A DNA stretch of 60,349 bases from a virus, in the IMG/VR virus record IMGVR_UViG_3300028844_007041, positions 1-60,349 of that record. One strand, 5' to 3'. The first letter of the stretch is position 1. Every line of letters starts with the position of its first letter. Under the pieces are notes generated by a model. That model saw only the letters and a list, made by a program, of their open reading frames with translations, was not told the DNA's origin and ran no database searches. Shown here one piece after another: positions 16,666 through 29,000 of the stretch. The position numbers and the translations under genes are program-made.

Positions 16666-18618
16666 TTATGCTGATTCAAGTGCTGTTACTTTAGATTCAA
16701 GTGCTGTTACTTTAGATTCAAGTTCTGTTGCTCTTGTCATTAATTTTTGATTTGCGGCAACAAGTATTGGAACAATTGCACTATAATCAATCATATGTCC
16801 GGCACCAATTGTTGCTGCACCATCAGAATTCTGTAGGTTTTGTTCCATTGAATATGCATCATAATATTTTACATCAGATGCTAAAGCAAAATCAGGAGTT
16901 GGAGTTGAAATCAAAATTCTCTTATCTTGACCGGCATCTGCAGGATTATAATAAGTACTACTTCTTAATTCATTTTTTAATATACCGCCATCAATATATG
17001 GTCTTGCGACTTCATCACACCACATATAGCCAACTTCGATTGCGCCAATCAAAGCTTCTGCAGCATCTTGAGCTTGTGTTTGATCTATATTACGGTCTAC
17101 ATTGTTCAAAGCACCAGACTCAAAATTACCAGGTGCTGCCAAAATATTTGGTGTCCAATTTGCAGGAGACATGGTCATATTTGACAAAATCACAGTATCA
17201 GATGCATTTAAAGTATTTAAACTACCAACTGCAAGTCCATTAACTCCCATGTTCGCATCAAGTAATCCTGACCTGTTAAATTTAACTGATTGATCTAATG
17301 TTTTAAATTCAAGAGTACTATTATTGTTTGCTGAAATTATAGTTGTATCTTGTAGTTCATTGATGCGAATTATGTGATGAATTGATGGATTAAACAAATC
17401 GAGTACTGTTTTACCACCTGGGAAAAAGTTAACAGTATTTGCCTCAAGGTTCTCAAATGTACCATCATTTGATGTAACTGAAGTTGCTGTTAAATCGTTT
17501 GAATTTATTGTACCATTTGCTGTAAAGACACCTTCAACGTTTAACGTATCTGTAAGCGCAATTTTATTAAATAAAACATCCGCAGATTTGTTAAGAGTTT
17601 GATCAAATAAGTATGCTGCTGCAAGACCACCATCAAGTTCACCGAATGTAATTGCAGTATTTGACTCAATTTCCAATCTTGATAATTTATTAATTGTTAA
17701 TTGATTCAAACCAATTTTAATTACATCATTAATTTCAAGGCTCTTATTTGTTCCAATTCTTAATTTTAAAAGACCACTTTCAGTTGTAGTAATATCAAAT
17801 CCATTTAGAACTTTTGTGATTGCAGATGTAGGTATTGGTGTATAACCATCGGATAAAAATAAGTTTTCTCCATCGTCATCATTTTTGATTCTCAATGAAC
17901 CATGCATTATAAATCCATCTGCATCAAATCCAGACATTCGTGTAAGTACACCATCATCGACACCAACTTCAATTGAAGTTGTCAGTGTGTTTAAGATTGT
18001 ATTTGATCCAAGTCCACGAAGTGAACTAAGGTCAGCATTTGATTTTTCAATAAACTGAAATAATGATGAAATTGACATTTTATATAGTGTCGGTGTGCTA
18101 GAACCTGGCTTGTCAACAGCAACTAATAATCTGTCTGTCAATTTTAATTGTTCAGGAGTTACTGATGGCTTACCATCTAGAAAACGAAATTCTTGGCTTT
18201 TATTTGCAATAAAACCTGGAGCACCACTTATACCTGCAGTTGTATCAAGCAATACTAATGTACCTGTTGGTGCTGCGGTATCAATTAAAACACCACCAAT
18301 ATTGTCAATTGAAGTTGAACCTTGATCTAGATTTCTTATTACCCAAGCACCTCCTGCATTATTTTCACTATCATCTTTTGTCTCGTCCCAAACTAATGTG
18401 TCTCCAGTAGAAAGACTTGACCGAAGAAGTGTAGGATAGATAATGCCGTCAACTGAAAGTGTGCCACCGCCAAAAACTTCGATCTTACCAGTAAATTCGG
18501 TATCTTTTAGTTTAGCCTCTTCGGTGATATTTAAACCTTTAAATTCCGCCTCATTCGAACTAGAATCATAAGTTGAAACTACCGTATCAATATAACTTAA
18601 AATTGATGATTCAGACAT
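16666..18618 (-). CDS. tail fibre protein with C-terminal coiled coil, 650 aa
   Basis: A long beta-rich shaft with repeats such as LRIGTNKSLEINDVIKIGLN and ALTDTLNVEGVFTANGTINS, consistent with a beta-helical fibre. The last 110 residues contain MIDYSAIVPILVAANQKLMT and then the perfect heptad repeat LESKVTA. The Y-x-x-(I/L)-(I/V)-P-(I/L)-L pattern echoes the end of S74 chaperone domains in the two large fibres nearby, but the start of that domain is not visible. It may be a reduced or diverged trimerisation tail. Confidence 0.65.
   Translation of the reverse strand: MSESSILSYIDTVVSTYDSSSNEAEFKGLNITEEAKLKDTEFTGKIEVFGGGTLSVDGIIYPTLLRSSLSTGDTLVWDETKDDSENNAGGAWVIRNLDQGSTSIDNIGGVLIDTAAPTGTLVLLDTTAGISGAPGFIANKSQEFRFLDGKPSVTPEQLKLTDRLLVAVDKPGSSTPTLYKMSISSLFQFIEKSNADLSSLRGLGSNTILNTLTTSIEVGVDDGVLTRMSGFDADGFIMHGSLRIKNDDDGENLFLSDGYTPIPTSAITKVLNGFDITTTESGLLKLRIGTNKSLEINDVIKIGLNQLTINKLSRLEIESNTAITFGELDGGLAAAYLFDQTLNKSADVLFNKIALTDTLNVEGVFTANGTINSNDLTATSVTSNDGTFENLEANTVNFFPGGKTVLDLFNPSIHHIIRINELQDTTIISANNNSTLEFKTLDQSVKFNRSGLLDANMGVNGLAVGSLNTLNASDTVILSNMTMSPANWTPNILAAPGNFESGALNNVDRNIDQTQAQDAAEALIGAIEVGYMWCDEVARPYIDGGILKNELRSSTYYNPADAGQDKRILISTPTPDFALASDVKYYDAYSMEQNLQNSDGAATIGAGHMIDYSAIVPILVAANQKLMTRATELESKVTALESKVTALESA
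16673..16735 (-). repeat. 21-nt tandem repeat, three copies
   Basis: Three in-register copies of a 21-nt unit start at 16673, 16694 and 16715 (plus-strand view gattcaagtgctgttacttt). The first two are identical and the third has a few changes. The unit encodes the coiled-coil heptad LESKVTA at the C-terminus of the 650-residue fibre, so copy number would alter coiled-coil length by whole heptads. Confidence 0.85.
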
Positions 18619-18623
18619 GTTAC

Positions 18624-21600
18624 TTATCCTTGAGTTTTGGGTTTACGTCCACGCTTTTTAGGCATGTTCGACTTTAATTCGTCAATTTCTTTTTGTTGAT
18701 GCTTCATTGCTTCAATAAGTAATGCAACTACTTTACTATATTTTACACCTTGTGGTTGATTATTTTCAAATGTTACCAAACTCGGAGCAACCTTTGCAAC
18801 TTCATCTGCAATCAAACCATATTCCTTACCTCTCATTAAATCAGACTCATCACCCTTCCAGTTAAATTCAACACCATGCATTTGTTGAATTTTATCCATT
18901 GGTGAATCAATATCAGTAATATTAGTTTTAAGTCCAGCTGCAGAAAGTTCTGTTACACCTCTACCCACATATAAGTCCCCACTCAAACCAACGCCGCCAT
19001 TAATTACTAATGCACCGGTACTGGTTGATGTTGATGTTTGACCAGAACCAACAGAAAGTCCGGCTGCAAACGCAACACGATATGGGAAGCCGTTAATCAA
19101 TTCTGAACGGCTCATTGCATCAATACGATTAACACCAATCATTCTTGCTGGCTTATGTTCAACAGTAATGATCTGGCCAGATGTTCTCGGTGTGGCAAAA
19201 TGTAATATACTTTGATATGAAGTTCTACCTGTTGTCCACCAAGTGTTTGTTGTATTTGCGGCAACGTTTGTATTTGAACTATTCAAGTCTACAGTGACAC
19301 CTTCAAATGTTGAGGTGTATACAATGTTTGCTGTATTACCAACCCACTGATTTGCCCAAGCATTTTTAAATGTATTTACAGTAGTATAAGGCGTACCATT
19401 AATATCAAATTCAACACCAGTCATTGACAATGCCATTGTTCCACTGTGGTCATCTTCAATATGCATTGGCGCCGTATTCATATTATTTTGGAAATCATAC
19501 TGAATTGTTAGTTTATCTCCACGGTCTAATACTGGTGGTAAATTTGGACTATAATGATATACATTTGCGGATGGATCAAATGTGGCTGAAACAACATATT
19601 CGTTATTTGCTTTTGTGAATAATGTATAGTCAGATTTTTGAATTCTTAAACCGTTGATGTATACATCAATTTCTTCTTTAACAAATGGTGTATATAAATT
19701 ATTGAATTCAACATTTGATTGTGGTACACCAGTAACAGTATAAGACATTTCATTTGTAATAAATGATAATGGCTTCCACGCACCGTCAATGTAAATTTCT
19801 GGAATATCATATGCTTGATTAGCACCATTGACATCATATACTTGAAGTCCATCACTTAGAATACGCACCATACCATTTGCGGCATTGTATGGTCTTTCGT
19901 ATTCTTCACCCATTGGTAATTGGAAATATCCAGTTGAATCAATCTTAACACCTCTTGGCTCAACTAGAATGCTTGTATTACCTGCTTCATATGAAATTAC
20001 ACCAGCATTGTTTGAAATTGTATTACCAGAAACGTCAATACGATACTCACCTACATTCCAAGTTGGATTTGATTCAACTCGAATTACTGCCTCTTTTTCT
20101 GTATAATGCAGAGGTACCAAACCATGAACAGTGTTTGAATAATTGTTTGATTCAAACCACATTGTTTCTCGAGTCATCTGTGAAACATTTGAACCATTTG
20201 CAACATAGTACAATCGGTCATTCATATCACCGGCTTTGATGTAAGTATCTTGATTTAAGTCTACTACACCACCAAGACCTCGCCATTCACCTGATGTGTA
20301 TCCTTCAAACATTCGTTGTGATTGATTATAACGAATTACACCATTTGCTGACAATCTTACATCATCATCATCTACAGGTAATTGAAGTCCCCACTTGGTA
20401 CCTTTAAAGTCTGCAATATGCCCATCAGTTACAAAGGATGTAAAGTTGTTTGTTACTAAGTGAATTTCATCACTTGTATCCTGAACTTGAACATATGTGT
20501 CTTTGTTTAAGTCAATGAGTTTTAGATTTGAACCACCACCAAGACCTCGCCATTTATTGTTTGCATAACCTTCAAATTGTTGATCAAGTTGATTGAAACG
20601 AATTGTACCATTTGCAACAACAGAACCGGCATAACTATCTTCTGGTAATTGAATACCTTTTTTCGTACCAGAGAAATCTGCAATTTCTCCATCAATTCTC
20701 ATTGTTGTATAATGATTTTTGGTAACTTCAAAACTCAATGGGTTTTCAATTACCATATCTTTATCATCGGTACTCATGTAGAACGCACCGGCTGTTCCTG
20801 ATCTCGGAGCGTTTACAGTAATTAGACCATAAGTATAATTATTACTCGTATCAATTTGATTGTTTGCGAAGTACCAATAAGTACCGGCTTGCAACGGTGT
20901 GAAGTGAACTTCAGAATTTGTTGTTGTAATTGTGTTTACTGTATTTCCAAATTCAAATGGATCTTTGTATTCGATACCATTGGCAACATATTTTGTATGT
21001 GCTAAAACACCAGCAGTTACATCATCATAATAGTTAATTGGTGTTGTTGAACCATTACGAGAAAATGCAATCCAATTGTTTGCATCAACATATCTAAGAT
21101 TTGTGTTTGCAATGTCTTGTAGAACAAGAGTATCGCCAGCATCCATTGTAATTGGATCAAATGGCATACCATTTGTGCTCCAAACATTTGCTGTATTCAC
21201 ATGTTCAATTGTCATTGTCTTATAAACTGTAGTACCTCTTGGATATTCTACCAAGATGTTACCACCCATGTTTTCGTTTCTTGGTAGTACTGTGATTCGC
21301 CCACCAAGATTTAATGTAGGATCTGCTGTATTACCTCTTGCAACATAATAATAAACACCGGGCTGCCATGGTTGGAATGTGATTTCACCAAGTGCAAAAG
21401 ATGCTGAACTAAAATTTGATTCCCAAGTAGAATAATGATTCGATACACCTATCGCACCGCTTTTATCTGCATTCTGATAAGTTTTATATTGAATATTATA
21501 CCCGGTAGTACTGGACATAATAAATGGTGCAATACTATTTGCAGAATATGGCTCTCTTGAAATTACAATTGGATGTGTATTTGCAGTTGACAAATTCATT

Positions 21601-22862
21601 GAGAAAGTTACGATGTCATTTGCATACATCTCAAGATCTGGATTGTCCGTATGAACTGGCGTCATAGTCATTGGATCCAAATCTTTATCAATCATAATTT
21701 TTAAAATATTACTATCACTTACATCTTGCTGAAGATAGACTACAGATCTTAAATTTGGGTTTGATGTATGTTCGCCTACCCAGTAGTAAGCAGTTCCAGA
21801 TGCATCTGGATCAAATTCAACAATAGCTTTTAAAATTGTATTACCGGTGACTAAATCTGTATTTGCCCATGCGGCTCGGTAGCTTGCCCAATCAGTATAC
21901 TCATATACTCCAGCAACAGGAGCAGTAGTTTCAATAAAATATCGTACTTCATCACCAGGTACATCAAGAACATTTGCTTCTCGTCCCCATGCAGGATCTG
22001 CTGAGTTGTAAACAGCATTTGCAAAATCAGGTGTACGACTGATACCAAGTATTAAATCATCTTCAGAATATGTTGCGCCAGCTGGCAATGCGGGATATGG
22101 ATACTCAATCGTTATACGATCTTTTAGGTTCATGTTTATTGTACCACGAATACCCCATGTTGTACTAGGTACATCATATAGTGAAAGAAGTTTTCCTGAA
22201 CCACTTTCATTAAATTCAATTTCATGATTTGCATGTACTGGATAGTTTGTACCGGTATCTACTAATCTTACAAATGCATTTGAACCGAGAACATCAAAAC
22301 CAGAACCATCAACATTTGCTAAAGAAGAATTCAATTGAATGTTGTTATCTTCAACAACCATTGTTTGTGTTGCTAATTCTGTTCTTGTACCTTTAACAAT
22401 CAAATCTTTTGTTACAGTGAGGTCTCCATTAATTGTAGTATCACCCCAGAATTCTACTGTACTATTTGCAAACTCGGCAACTTGACCACTTTCAACATAT
22501 AAAACAACATTTGAATAAGATGCAGTTACCCATGTGTTTGCAACATTATCTCTTGGTGTATCTTTTATGGTTGTTTTATCAGAGTCGAGGAGTAAATTGT
22601 GAATAGCATTTGCAGTGAGGAGAGTACGATCATCAACCGGTGTGCTATAGTTATTTGATATAGCATTCACGGTCATTCCACCTTGCAGTTGAATTGTAGT
22701 AGCAGTTAGTGTATTGACTACAACTGTGCCACCCGCACCCCAACGGACTAAATTACCAGGCGCAAAGGTACTTGATGCATTATTGATCTCATCAATCATC
22801 AAGTTTGTGGTTGTTAGCCAATTACCAAATGTTTGGCCTGTGATTATTTTTCCAATTGCCAT
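18624..22862 (-). CDS. giant tail fibre with S74 chaperone tail, 1412 aa
   Basis: N-terminus GKIITGQTFGNWLTTTNLMI is followed near residues 140-180 by TINGDLTVTKDLIVKGTRTE and MVVEDNNIQLNSS, a module shared with the 2018-residue fibre. The middle holds repeats around KLIDLNKDTYVQVQD and YEGYTSGEWRGLGG. The C-terminal 110 residues are a peptidase S74 intramolecular chaperone (GLKTNITDIDSPMDKIQQMH, EYGLIADEVAKVAPSLV, VKYSKVVALLIEAM). These domains trimerise the fibre and then cleave themselves off. The usual S-D-x-R-x-K start is here S-A-A-G-L-K: the Ser and Lys remain at the correct spacing. A basic tail (PKKRGRKPKTQG) closes the protein. Confidence 0.8.
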   Translation of the reverse strand: MAIGKIITGQTFGNWLTTTNLMIDEINNASSTFAPGNLVRWGAGGTVVVNTLTATTIQLQGGMTVNAISNNYSTPVDDRTLLTANAIHNLLLDSDKTTIKDTPRDNVANTWVTASYSNVVLYVESGQVAEFANSTVEFWGDTTINGDLTVTKDLIVKGTRTELATQTMVVEDNNIQLNSSLANVDGSGFDVLGSNAFVRLVDTGTNYPVHANHEIEFNESGSGKLLSLYDVPSTTWGIRGTINMNLKDRITIEYPYPALPAGATYSEDDLILGISRTPDFANAVYNSADPAWGREANVLDVPGDEVRYFIETTAPVAGVYEYTDWASYRAAWANTDLVTGNTILKAIVEFDPDASGTAYYWVGEHTSNPNLRSVVYLQQDVSDSNILKIMIDKDLDPMTMTPVHTDNPDLEMYANDIVTFSMNLSTANTHPIVISREPYSANSIAPFIMSSTTGYNIQYKTYQNADKSGAIGVSNHYSTWESNFSSASFALGEITFQPWQPGVYYYVARGNTADPTLNLGGRITVLPRNENMGGNILVEYPRGTTVYKTMTIEHVNTANVWSTNGMPFDPITMDAGDTLVLQDIANTNLRYVDANNWIAFSRNGSTTPINYYDDVTAGVLAHTKYVANGIEYKDPFEFGNTVNTITTTNSEVHFTPLQAGTYWYFANNQIDTSNNYTYGLITVNAPRSGTAGAFYMSTDDKDMVIENPLSFEVTKNHYTTMRIDGEIADFSGTKKGIQLPEDSYAGSVVANGTIRFNQLDQQFEGYANNKWRGLGGGSNLKLIDLNKDTYVQVQDTSDEIHLVTNNFTSFVTDGHIADFKGTKWGLQLPVDDDDVRLSANGVIRYNQSQRMFEGYTSGEWRGLGGVVDLNQDTYIKAGDMNDRLYYVANGSNVSQMTRETMWFESNNYSNTVHGLVPLHYTEKEAVIRVESNPTWNVGEYRIDVSGNTISNNAGVISYEAGNTSILVEPRGVKIDSTGYFQLPMGEEYERPYNAANGMVRILSDGLQVYDVNGANQAYDIPEIYIDGAWKPLSFITNEMSYTVTGVPQSNVEFNNLYTPFVKEEIDVYINGLRIQKSDYTLFTKANNEYVVSATFDPSANVYHYSPNLPPVLDRGDKLTIQYDFQNNMNTAPMHIEDDHSGTMALSMTGVEFDINGTPYTTVNTFKNAWANQWVGNTANIVYTSTFEGVTVDLNSSNTNVAANTTNTWWTTGRTSYQSILHFATPRTSGQIITVEHKPARMIGVNRIDAMSRSELINGFPYRVAFAAGLSVGSGQTSTSTSTGALVINGGVGLSGDLYVGRGVTELSAAGLKTNITDIDSPMDKIQQMHGVEFNWKGDESDLMRGKEYGLIADEVAKVAPSLVTFENNQPQGVKYSKVVALLIEAMKHQQKEIDELKSNMPKKRGRKPKTQG

Positions 22863-22867
22863 AATAG

Positions 22868-23086
22868 CTATTCCTCAATATTTTGATTAGTAGAATTTGA
22901 AAGAATAAGTTCTTTGAGTTCAAGAATATCTTTTTTTAGAGAATTGATTTCCCTAGCTTGCGTTTCTAACTGCTCTTTTAATTGCTTTTTTTGACGAAGT
23001 GTGGTTCTATGACTATTTATATTTTCTCTATTCACTGCAACAATTGCTGAGGTTATTTTATCTCTTTTATAATTCTCAGTATACAT
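22868..23086 (-). CDS. small coiled-coil protein, 72 aa
   Basis: Chosen start is the ATG at 23086, which overlaps the end of the 2150-residue gene by 11 nt; an in-frame ATG at 23137 would give 89 residues but a longer overlap. No good SD marks either. The protein is a basic helix (TLRQKKQLKEQLETQAREIN) running into LKKDILELKELIL, a regular coiled coil. It probably oligomerises, perhaps as a connector or chaperone for the adjacent giant proteins. Not recognised further. Confidence 0.6.
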   Translation of the reverse strand: MYTENYKRDKITSAIVAVNRENINSHRTTLRQKKQLKEQLETQAREINSLKKDILELKELILSNSTNQNIEE

Positions 23087-26000
23087 CGGAGAGGTCCACA
23101 CTTGTAGCAAACATAAAAGATGAAGTGTTGACGGCATCTCTTAATTTGCATTCGTAAATTATATTACGAACATCATTCTTATCATATTCAAATTTCTTTA
23201 AATAATTACCTGTTTGTATTATATTTATACTTTCAAAGTTATCAGGATTACCAGTTTCAATTAAACTTATTGACGCAACTCCAACTCCAAGATCAGTTAT
23301 ATTAGCATTGACCCAAACAGTTTTTAAATCATTTCGATATTCAGTTTTTTCAATGCTTAAAATTGCATATGGTTTTTCAGGAGTTGGCTCGCTAACAAAT
23401 GATTGACATTGATTATAATGCTCATGTGTATTTTTATCACGCAACCAAACATACAATTTATGGTCACCTTTTGGTATGGATGTCACATCTAAATCAAATT
23501 CAAATGAATATTTACCCAATGTTGTCCGCACCAAGGTCGCTGGTGAATTCCAAATATTTGGTTTGTATGTGGTGTCGACTTGATAACCAAACTCAATATC
23601 ATTTGGTTTTGCATTTGTTTTAAAATCAACAGTAACCTTTTCTGTTCCTGTAATATATTTATTCAGTTTGATCTCAATAGGTTCAATTTTTAGGTCAACT
23701 AAACGAACTGACATTCGATAATTATTTGAAAGATTGCCATTTACATCACGCAACTGCAGGTAAAATATTTGAGAGCCTGCAATATCGTCTTCTGCAATTT
23801 TCAATGAGTGTGTGAGTGTGCTGTTGTTTGTACGATAAATCGATTTATAATTTGTTGGATTTTGAACTGTGCCAATTGCATAGGCTTCAATCATACTATT
23901 AGGATCTTTAATATCAAAAGTAATTGTTCCAACATAATATTTACCTTGTCTTTGTAATACAACAGTAGGTGTTACGTTTGAAATGATTGGTGATGTGCTA
24001 TCTGTTATATCAATATAGACATTTGCAGTTTCAATATTACCACAATCATCTGCAATGTGCAAGTAAACTGTATTAGCTCCAACGTGTGTACTAATTGCAA
24101 ATTCAGATAAACTAATATTTTCTGAATAGTAAATTGCTGATGCTGGAACAGCAAAAGAATTCCAAAATGCAGAATCTAGGTCAACGTTTGATTTTGTAGT
24201 TATGGCATATTGTGTAACAGTTACATCACTTTCAACATTACCACTAAATGTTTCAGTTGTAGATGTAGTTGTAGTATGAGTAAATGTTCCGTTCACCTTA
24301 AAATCAAGAATGCTTGTATTTGCGCCATCATGCAAAAGTTTTGATGTTGTTGCGCTCGACATGTTATTTGCATAATCATATACTTTTAATTCATAAGTAT
24401 GCAATTCAGTATTTGCAGATGAAATAATTGATGTAACTGAAAGTGTTTCATCAAGATTTTTATTGTCAACATTAACGGATGAAACTAATGAACCATTATC
24501 ATAGAGTTCATAGTTTCGAATACCTTCAGCATCTTGTGCTGTGAATTCAAGTGCTACATCATAATTCTTTGTATTACCATTAAATGCCGGACGAGTTTCC
24601 AATACATTCAATGTATTGATTTGTGGAGGTGTTGTATCAAGAATGAATTCATAAGGAACACGAACACGATTTTCAAATTGGTCTTCAGCATACAAATGTA
24701 TGTTGTGCTTACCATCAAGAAGACCTGTAAAGTCTGCATCAAAATTTCCTGATGCTAACTGAATACGACTTGAATATGCAAAATTAGAAACGTTTGCTTT
24801 TGGACCAGAATTTATTTGATAGGCTATGTTTACTAGTGCATGATCATCTGAAACAACATATGCAAAATTGTTTGCTGTTGCATTCAAATAATATTTTTCT
24901 AAATTTGTTGGATAAAAGACAGACGCAACTGGATTTTTATTATCAATGTATATGCTAACGTCACGTTTTGCCGAAATATTTCCAGCAGCATCTTTACCAG
25001 CAAAGTAAATAATTTTCTGACCTGCATCTTTAATTGGTAAATTAATAATTTTTCGAATCTTATGCGAGGTTGTTCCGATAATTGGACCACCAATAATTGG
25101 ATCAAAGTTGAGTTCATTTGGACTGAAAGACATATAATATTCATTCCAACCAGAAACATTATCCCATGCTTCACCAATTAATTCAATATCAAATGTATCA
25201 ATTGAACGGCTAATATTGTTTATATAAAAACTTGTAAGATTTGGAGCATCACGGTCAAATATAATAGTATTTGAATATTGTGTGATATTTTGACAAAAAT
25301 CTTTCGCATACATATGAACGTTGCAAACACCATCAGTAAATCCTAATGCATCAAGGTCTACAGTAAATGCAGTGTTTGCTTGTTTTCTTGGAGCATATGG
25401 TATCTGAAACCAACCAGCTGAATTCCAAACTTCAGTATTTGATTTTGAAAATAAAACTTCGGTCACACCTTCTAAGTCAGACATATCCATTTTAACAAAC
25501 ACATCTTTTGAAAATGTATATGTTGCGCCATCATTGATTGTACCTTGCCAGATAACAGGTGCTGTATTTTCAAGATAAACTTGAAATTTTTCATAAGGTG
25601 TCCAATTATCAAGACGGTCTCTCACTTTTACATTGATATCAACATTCCCCCAATGCTTAACTGGTAATTCAACTTTTCTTTGAAATGTCCCAACCTGAAG
25701 TTTTGGATAAACAGGAAAAGGCGTTACAGTTGAACTATTACCATAATGGTCATAGTATTCCATACCATCCCAAATTTCACAATAGTTATCATCATATCTT
25801 ACAGTATAGGGCACCACGAAATGATCAACTCCATGCACCATCTTTCTTTCAATGTGATCATCAAAATCAACTTTGATATCTGGAGGTATTGAATCAAATT
25901 CAAACGAAATTCCAGCAGTACCTATATTATTAAATTTATCCTTTGCATGAACATATAGAGTGTTAATTTGTCCTTGAATGAAACCCATTCTTGCCAAATC

Positions 26001-29000
26001 AGCATTTTCTGAAATTGCAATATTTTTCTTTTCACCTAAAACTTCTGTCCAAGAATGGTCAAAAACAATGTTTGCTTCCTTTGAATACTTGTAATGTGTA
26101 ATTGTAGAAAAATCTGATGCCTCAAATGAGAAAGGTACAATATTTTTGTTTACACCGACCATTCCACCACCAAAAACCATGCCATGATTTAATATAACAT
26201 TTGTAATTGCCGGACGGAAACGGTCAAGATACACATTAGGTATTGAAATCGGAACTGATGAATTCATTGCCATATCAACAACAGTCACTTCAATATCTGC
26301 ATGATTTGCTATATGAGTTTGATCAATGCGTAGATTAATTATCTCATCAACATTTCTCTTGAATGGAAAATCAAAACGATGTACTCTTGGAGTTGGATAT
26401 GAATTTACTTTAAATTCAACATGCCGCAAGCCACTATCAACATCATCAATTTGTGTTCGGAACTGTAGAATATAATCGTAATTATCTTCAAACGCACCTG
26501 TAAAGATTACGTTTGCTGTTGGTTTGATATTCTCAAATGGACGATACGCCACTACTTCTGAACTTTTAAATCCATAATCTGATATTGATTTTACTGCTAT
26601 TCTTGCATATCTCTCAGATAAAGGTAATGTATATTTAAATTGGCCAATTGCATTCACTTGATTAGGAATTTTAATTTCATATGTTTCAAGTGTTGTTGTA
26701 CCAACCGGATTAACTTTAACTTCAAGTTTATTAATTGTTGTATTTGCGGCTGCTGTTCCATTATAATTTACTGTTACTTCCGTACCAGTCATCTGATGAT
26801 ATACATTTGAAATTGAAATTGCTGGAGTGAATGGAGGTGTAGTTACAAGTTGTTTTACCTCAACGCCTGAAATTTCGTTTTCAAAGAAGTCTTTGATACG
26901 GTATGCAATGTTTGGAGTTGTATCAAATTTTGGAATTGTAAATGTTTGTGTTGCTTTGTAAGATTTGAGACCAACTGGAATATCTGACCAAGATGGTTCA
27001 CCATCTGGTGTATACCAAAATTTATATTGCGCAAGTTCTTGATTATCTTTCATATCTAAATCAAGTGTTAGATCATAACTTAATGGTGTTGAAGATACAC
27101 CATTTGCATAGATATTTGCTGTCGGATCTGTTGCGTCTACATTTAAATTAATTGAATATTCTTTTGTTTCATTGAAAAATCCATCACGATATTGTACAGT
27201 AAGTTTTCTTGGTCCTTCCGAAAGACCCAGTGGTATTAATTGATACTCATTAAATCTTTTCACTGGTGGATTCAACTTAGACCACCCACCTCCATTGAGC
27301 TTATATCCATCTACGTTTCGATTATCAATTGCATATAGCTCGACATTAGCATAGTAAGTTATGGGATCTTTTATAATGTTTCTCAACTGAATTCCACCAG
27401 AAACATTTACTGAATCTAAATCATACTCATACTTATAAACAGCACTCTCATTTTTATTCATATCCGCTACTCGCAAATAAAACTCATGAGTACCGTCATT
27501 TGTCAAAGGAAATTCAAATGGCATAGTTTCTGAAACAACTGGTGCGTTGTTCGGAATTTGCTTCCAATTTTTCATTGTTGAATCATTTGCCGTGATTGAA
27601 TACCAATAAACATTACCAGCGCCAGTATCGTGGGCATCAATTTTGAAATTTAAAACATAGTTTTCTCTTGTCATTGATGCACTATCAAATTTAAAATCAT
27701 CAACTTCTGGTAAAGAATCATCAATTACATAAGTAAATGTTTTAACGGCAGTTTCATTACCGAATACATCTTTCAATTGAAATCTTGCTTCTTGTGGAAT
27801 GCCAAGTTGTGTTGTAGGAATGTCAAGAGATAAGGTGCTATTAAATTTATTGGATACTTCAATTGGAATCCAATCTTTTGCCAAAATGTCATTCAGTCCT
27901 ACTTTATAATGACTAATTCCTTTGTTATCATAAGCATCTGTTTCAAAATAGATTCGATAGTAAGAAGTATTTTTATCTGCATCGAAATATGCAAACGTAT
28001 TAATTGTTGGTCCTGATTTGTCAAACAATACGTTTGCTGTTCTTATTGGACTTTCATTTCCAAAAATATCTTTTGCCTGAAAATAGAAAGTTAATTTATC
28101 TTCGTATTCTGATTGATCAATTATAATTGATTGTGCTTCATCAAGTAACTTTGTTTCTGTGATTGCAAACCAATTGTTTGTATGTCCTGCAACAAAGTTT
28201 CCAGTATTTGAATTGATACCATATAATTTAAGATGTGTGATACCTTTATTGTCCGCAGCAACTGTTTGAAACCGAGTTGAATAATTTCCGTCTGGACGTT
28301 TTGATCCAAAAAGAAAACGGAATTCTGCATCAGGACGTGTATTATCAATTTCTAAATCTAATTTATATAAAGGTGTGAGATTACCACATATATCTGAAAA
28401 TTGTCCAAAAATTGTCCTTCTGCCGATTTCACCAAGATCAAAATCAATGTCTTGCTTTAGACTTTTTTGTGGTGAAGCGACATAATTCCAATTTAAATTG
28501 TCTGAATCAATCTGAGAACCAACACCTAAAACACCACCCGCATCTGTTGCAGAAAATCGAACTGTTGCAATATAATTTGTTCCTACTTTTTTACCCTCAA
28601 CAATTTCAATTTGACCTACAGGATTTGTTTTGTCAACTGTGAAATCAAACTCATGAACAGTAATGTTATCAAATTCATCATATAGCGAAACTTCAATTTC
28701 AATATCTCCTTCAGGTTGTAAATGTGGAATATCAATAGTTATTGTTGTATTCCAATTTGGTCCAGGAACAATGAAAGAACCCGAAGTCAATAATCTTGAT
28801 GTACCTTTAATTTTTGATGTATATTTTTTTAGGTAGCCTTGTGGACGAATTGATCCACTGAGGTCATAAAATATTCGATATGTAGAACCTGTGTTAATTA
28901 CACGATTTATTTTATATGAAGTAACCTTAGCGCCTTGATTGCTCAAGTATAACCGTATAGGACTTGATGTGATTACATTACCAGAATAATCATTTACTTC

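Noticed and set aside
23087-23137. Upstream ATG (23137) for the coiled-coil gene
   Set aside because: It would overlap the preceding gene by 62 nt and adds a Leu/Cys-rich segment that mirrors the other frame; ATG 23086 is preferred, though the choice is uncertain.
23014-23229. Exact TATAAATA at 23014-23021 and 23222-23229 (minus strand)
   Set aside because: Both are inside genes and about 140 nt from the next start. At roughly 65 percent A+T, several such octamers are expected by chance, so they are not called promoters.
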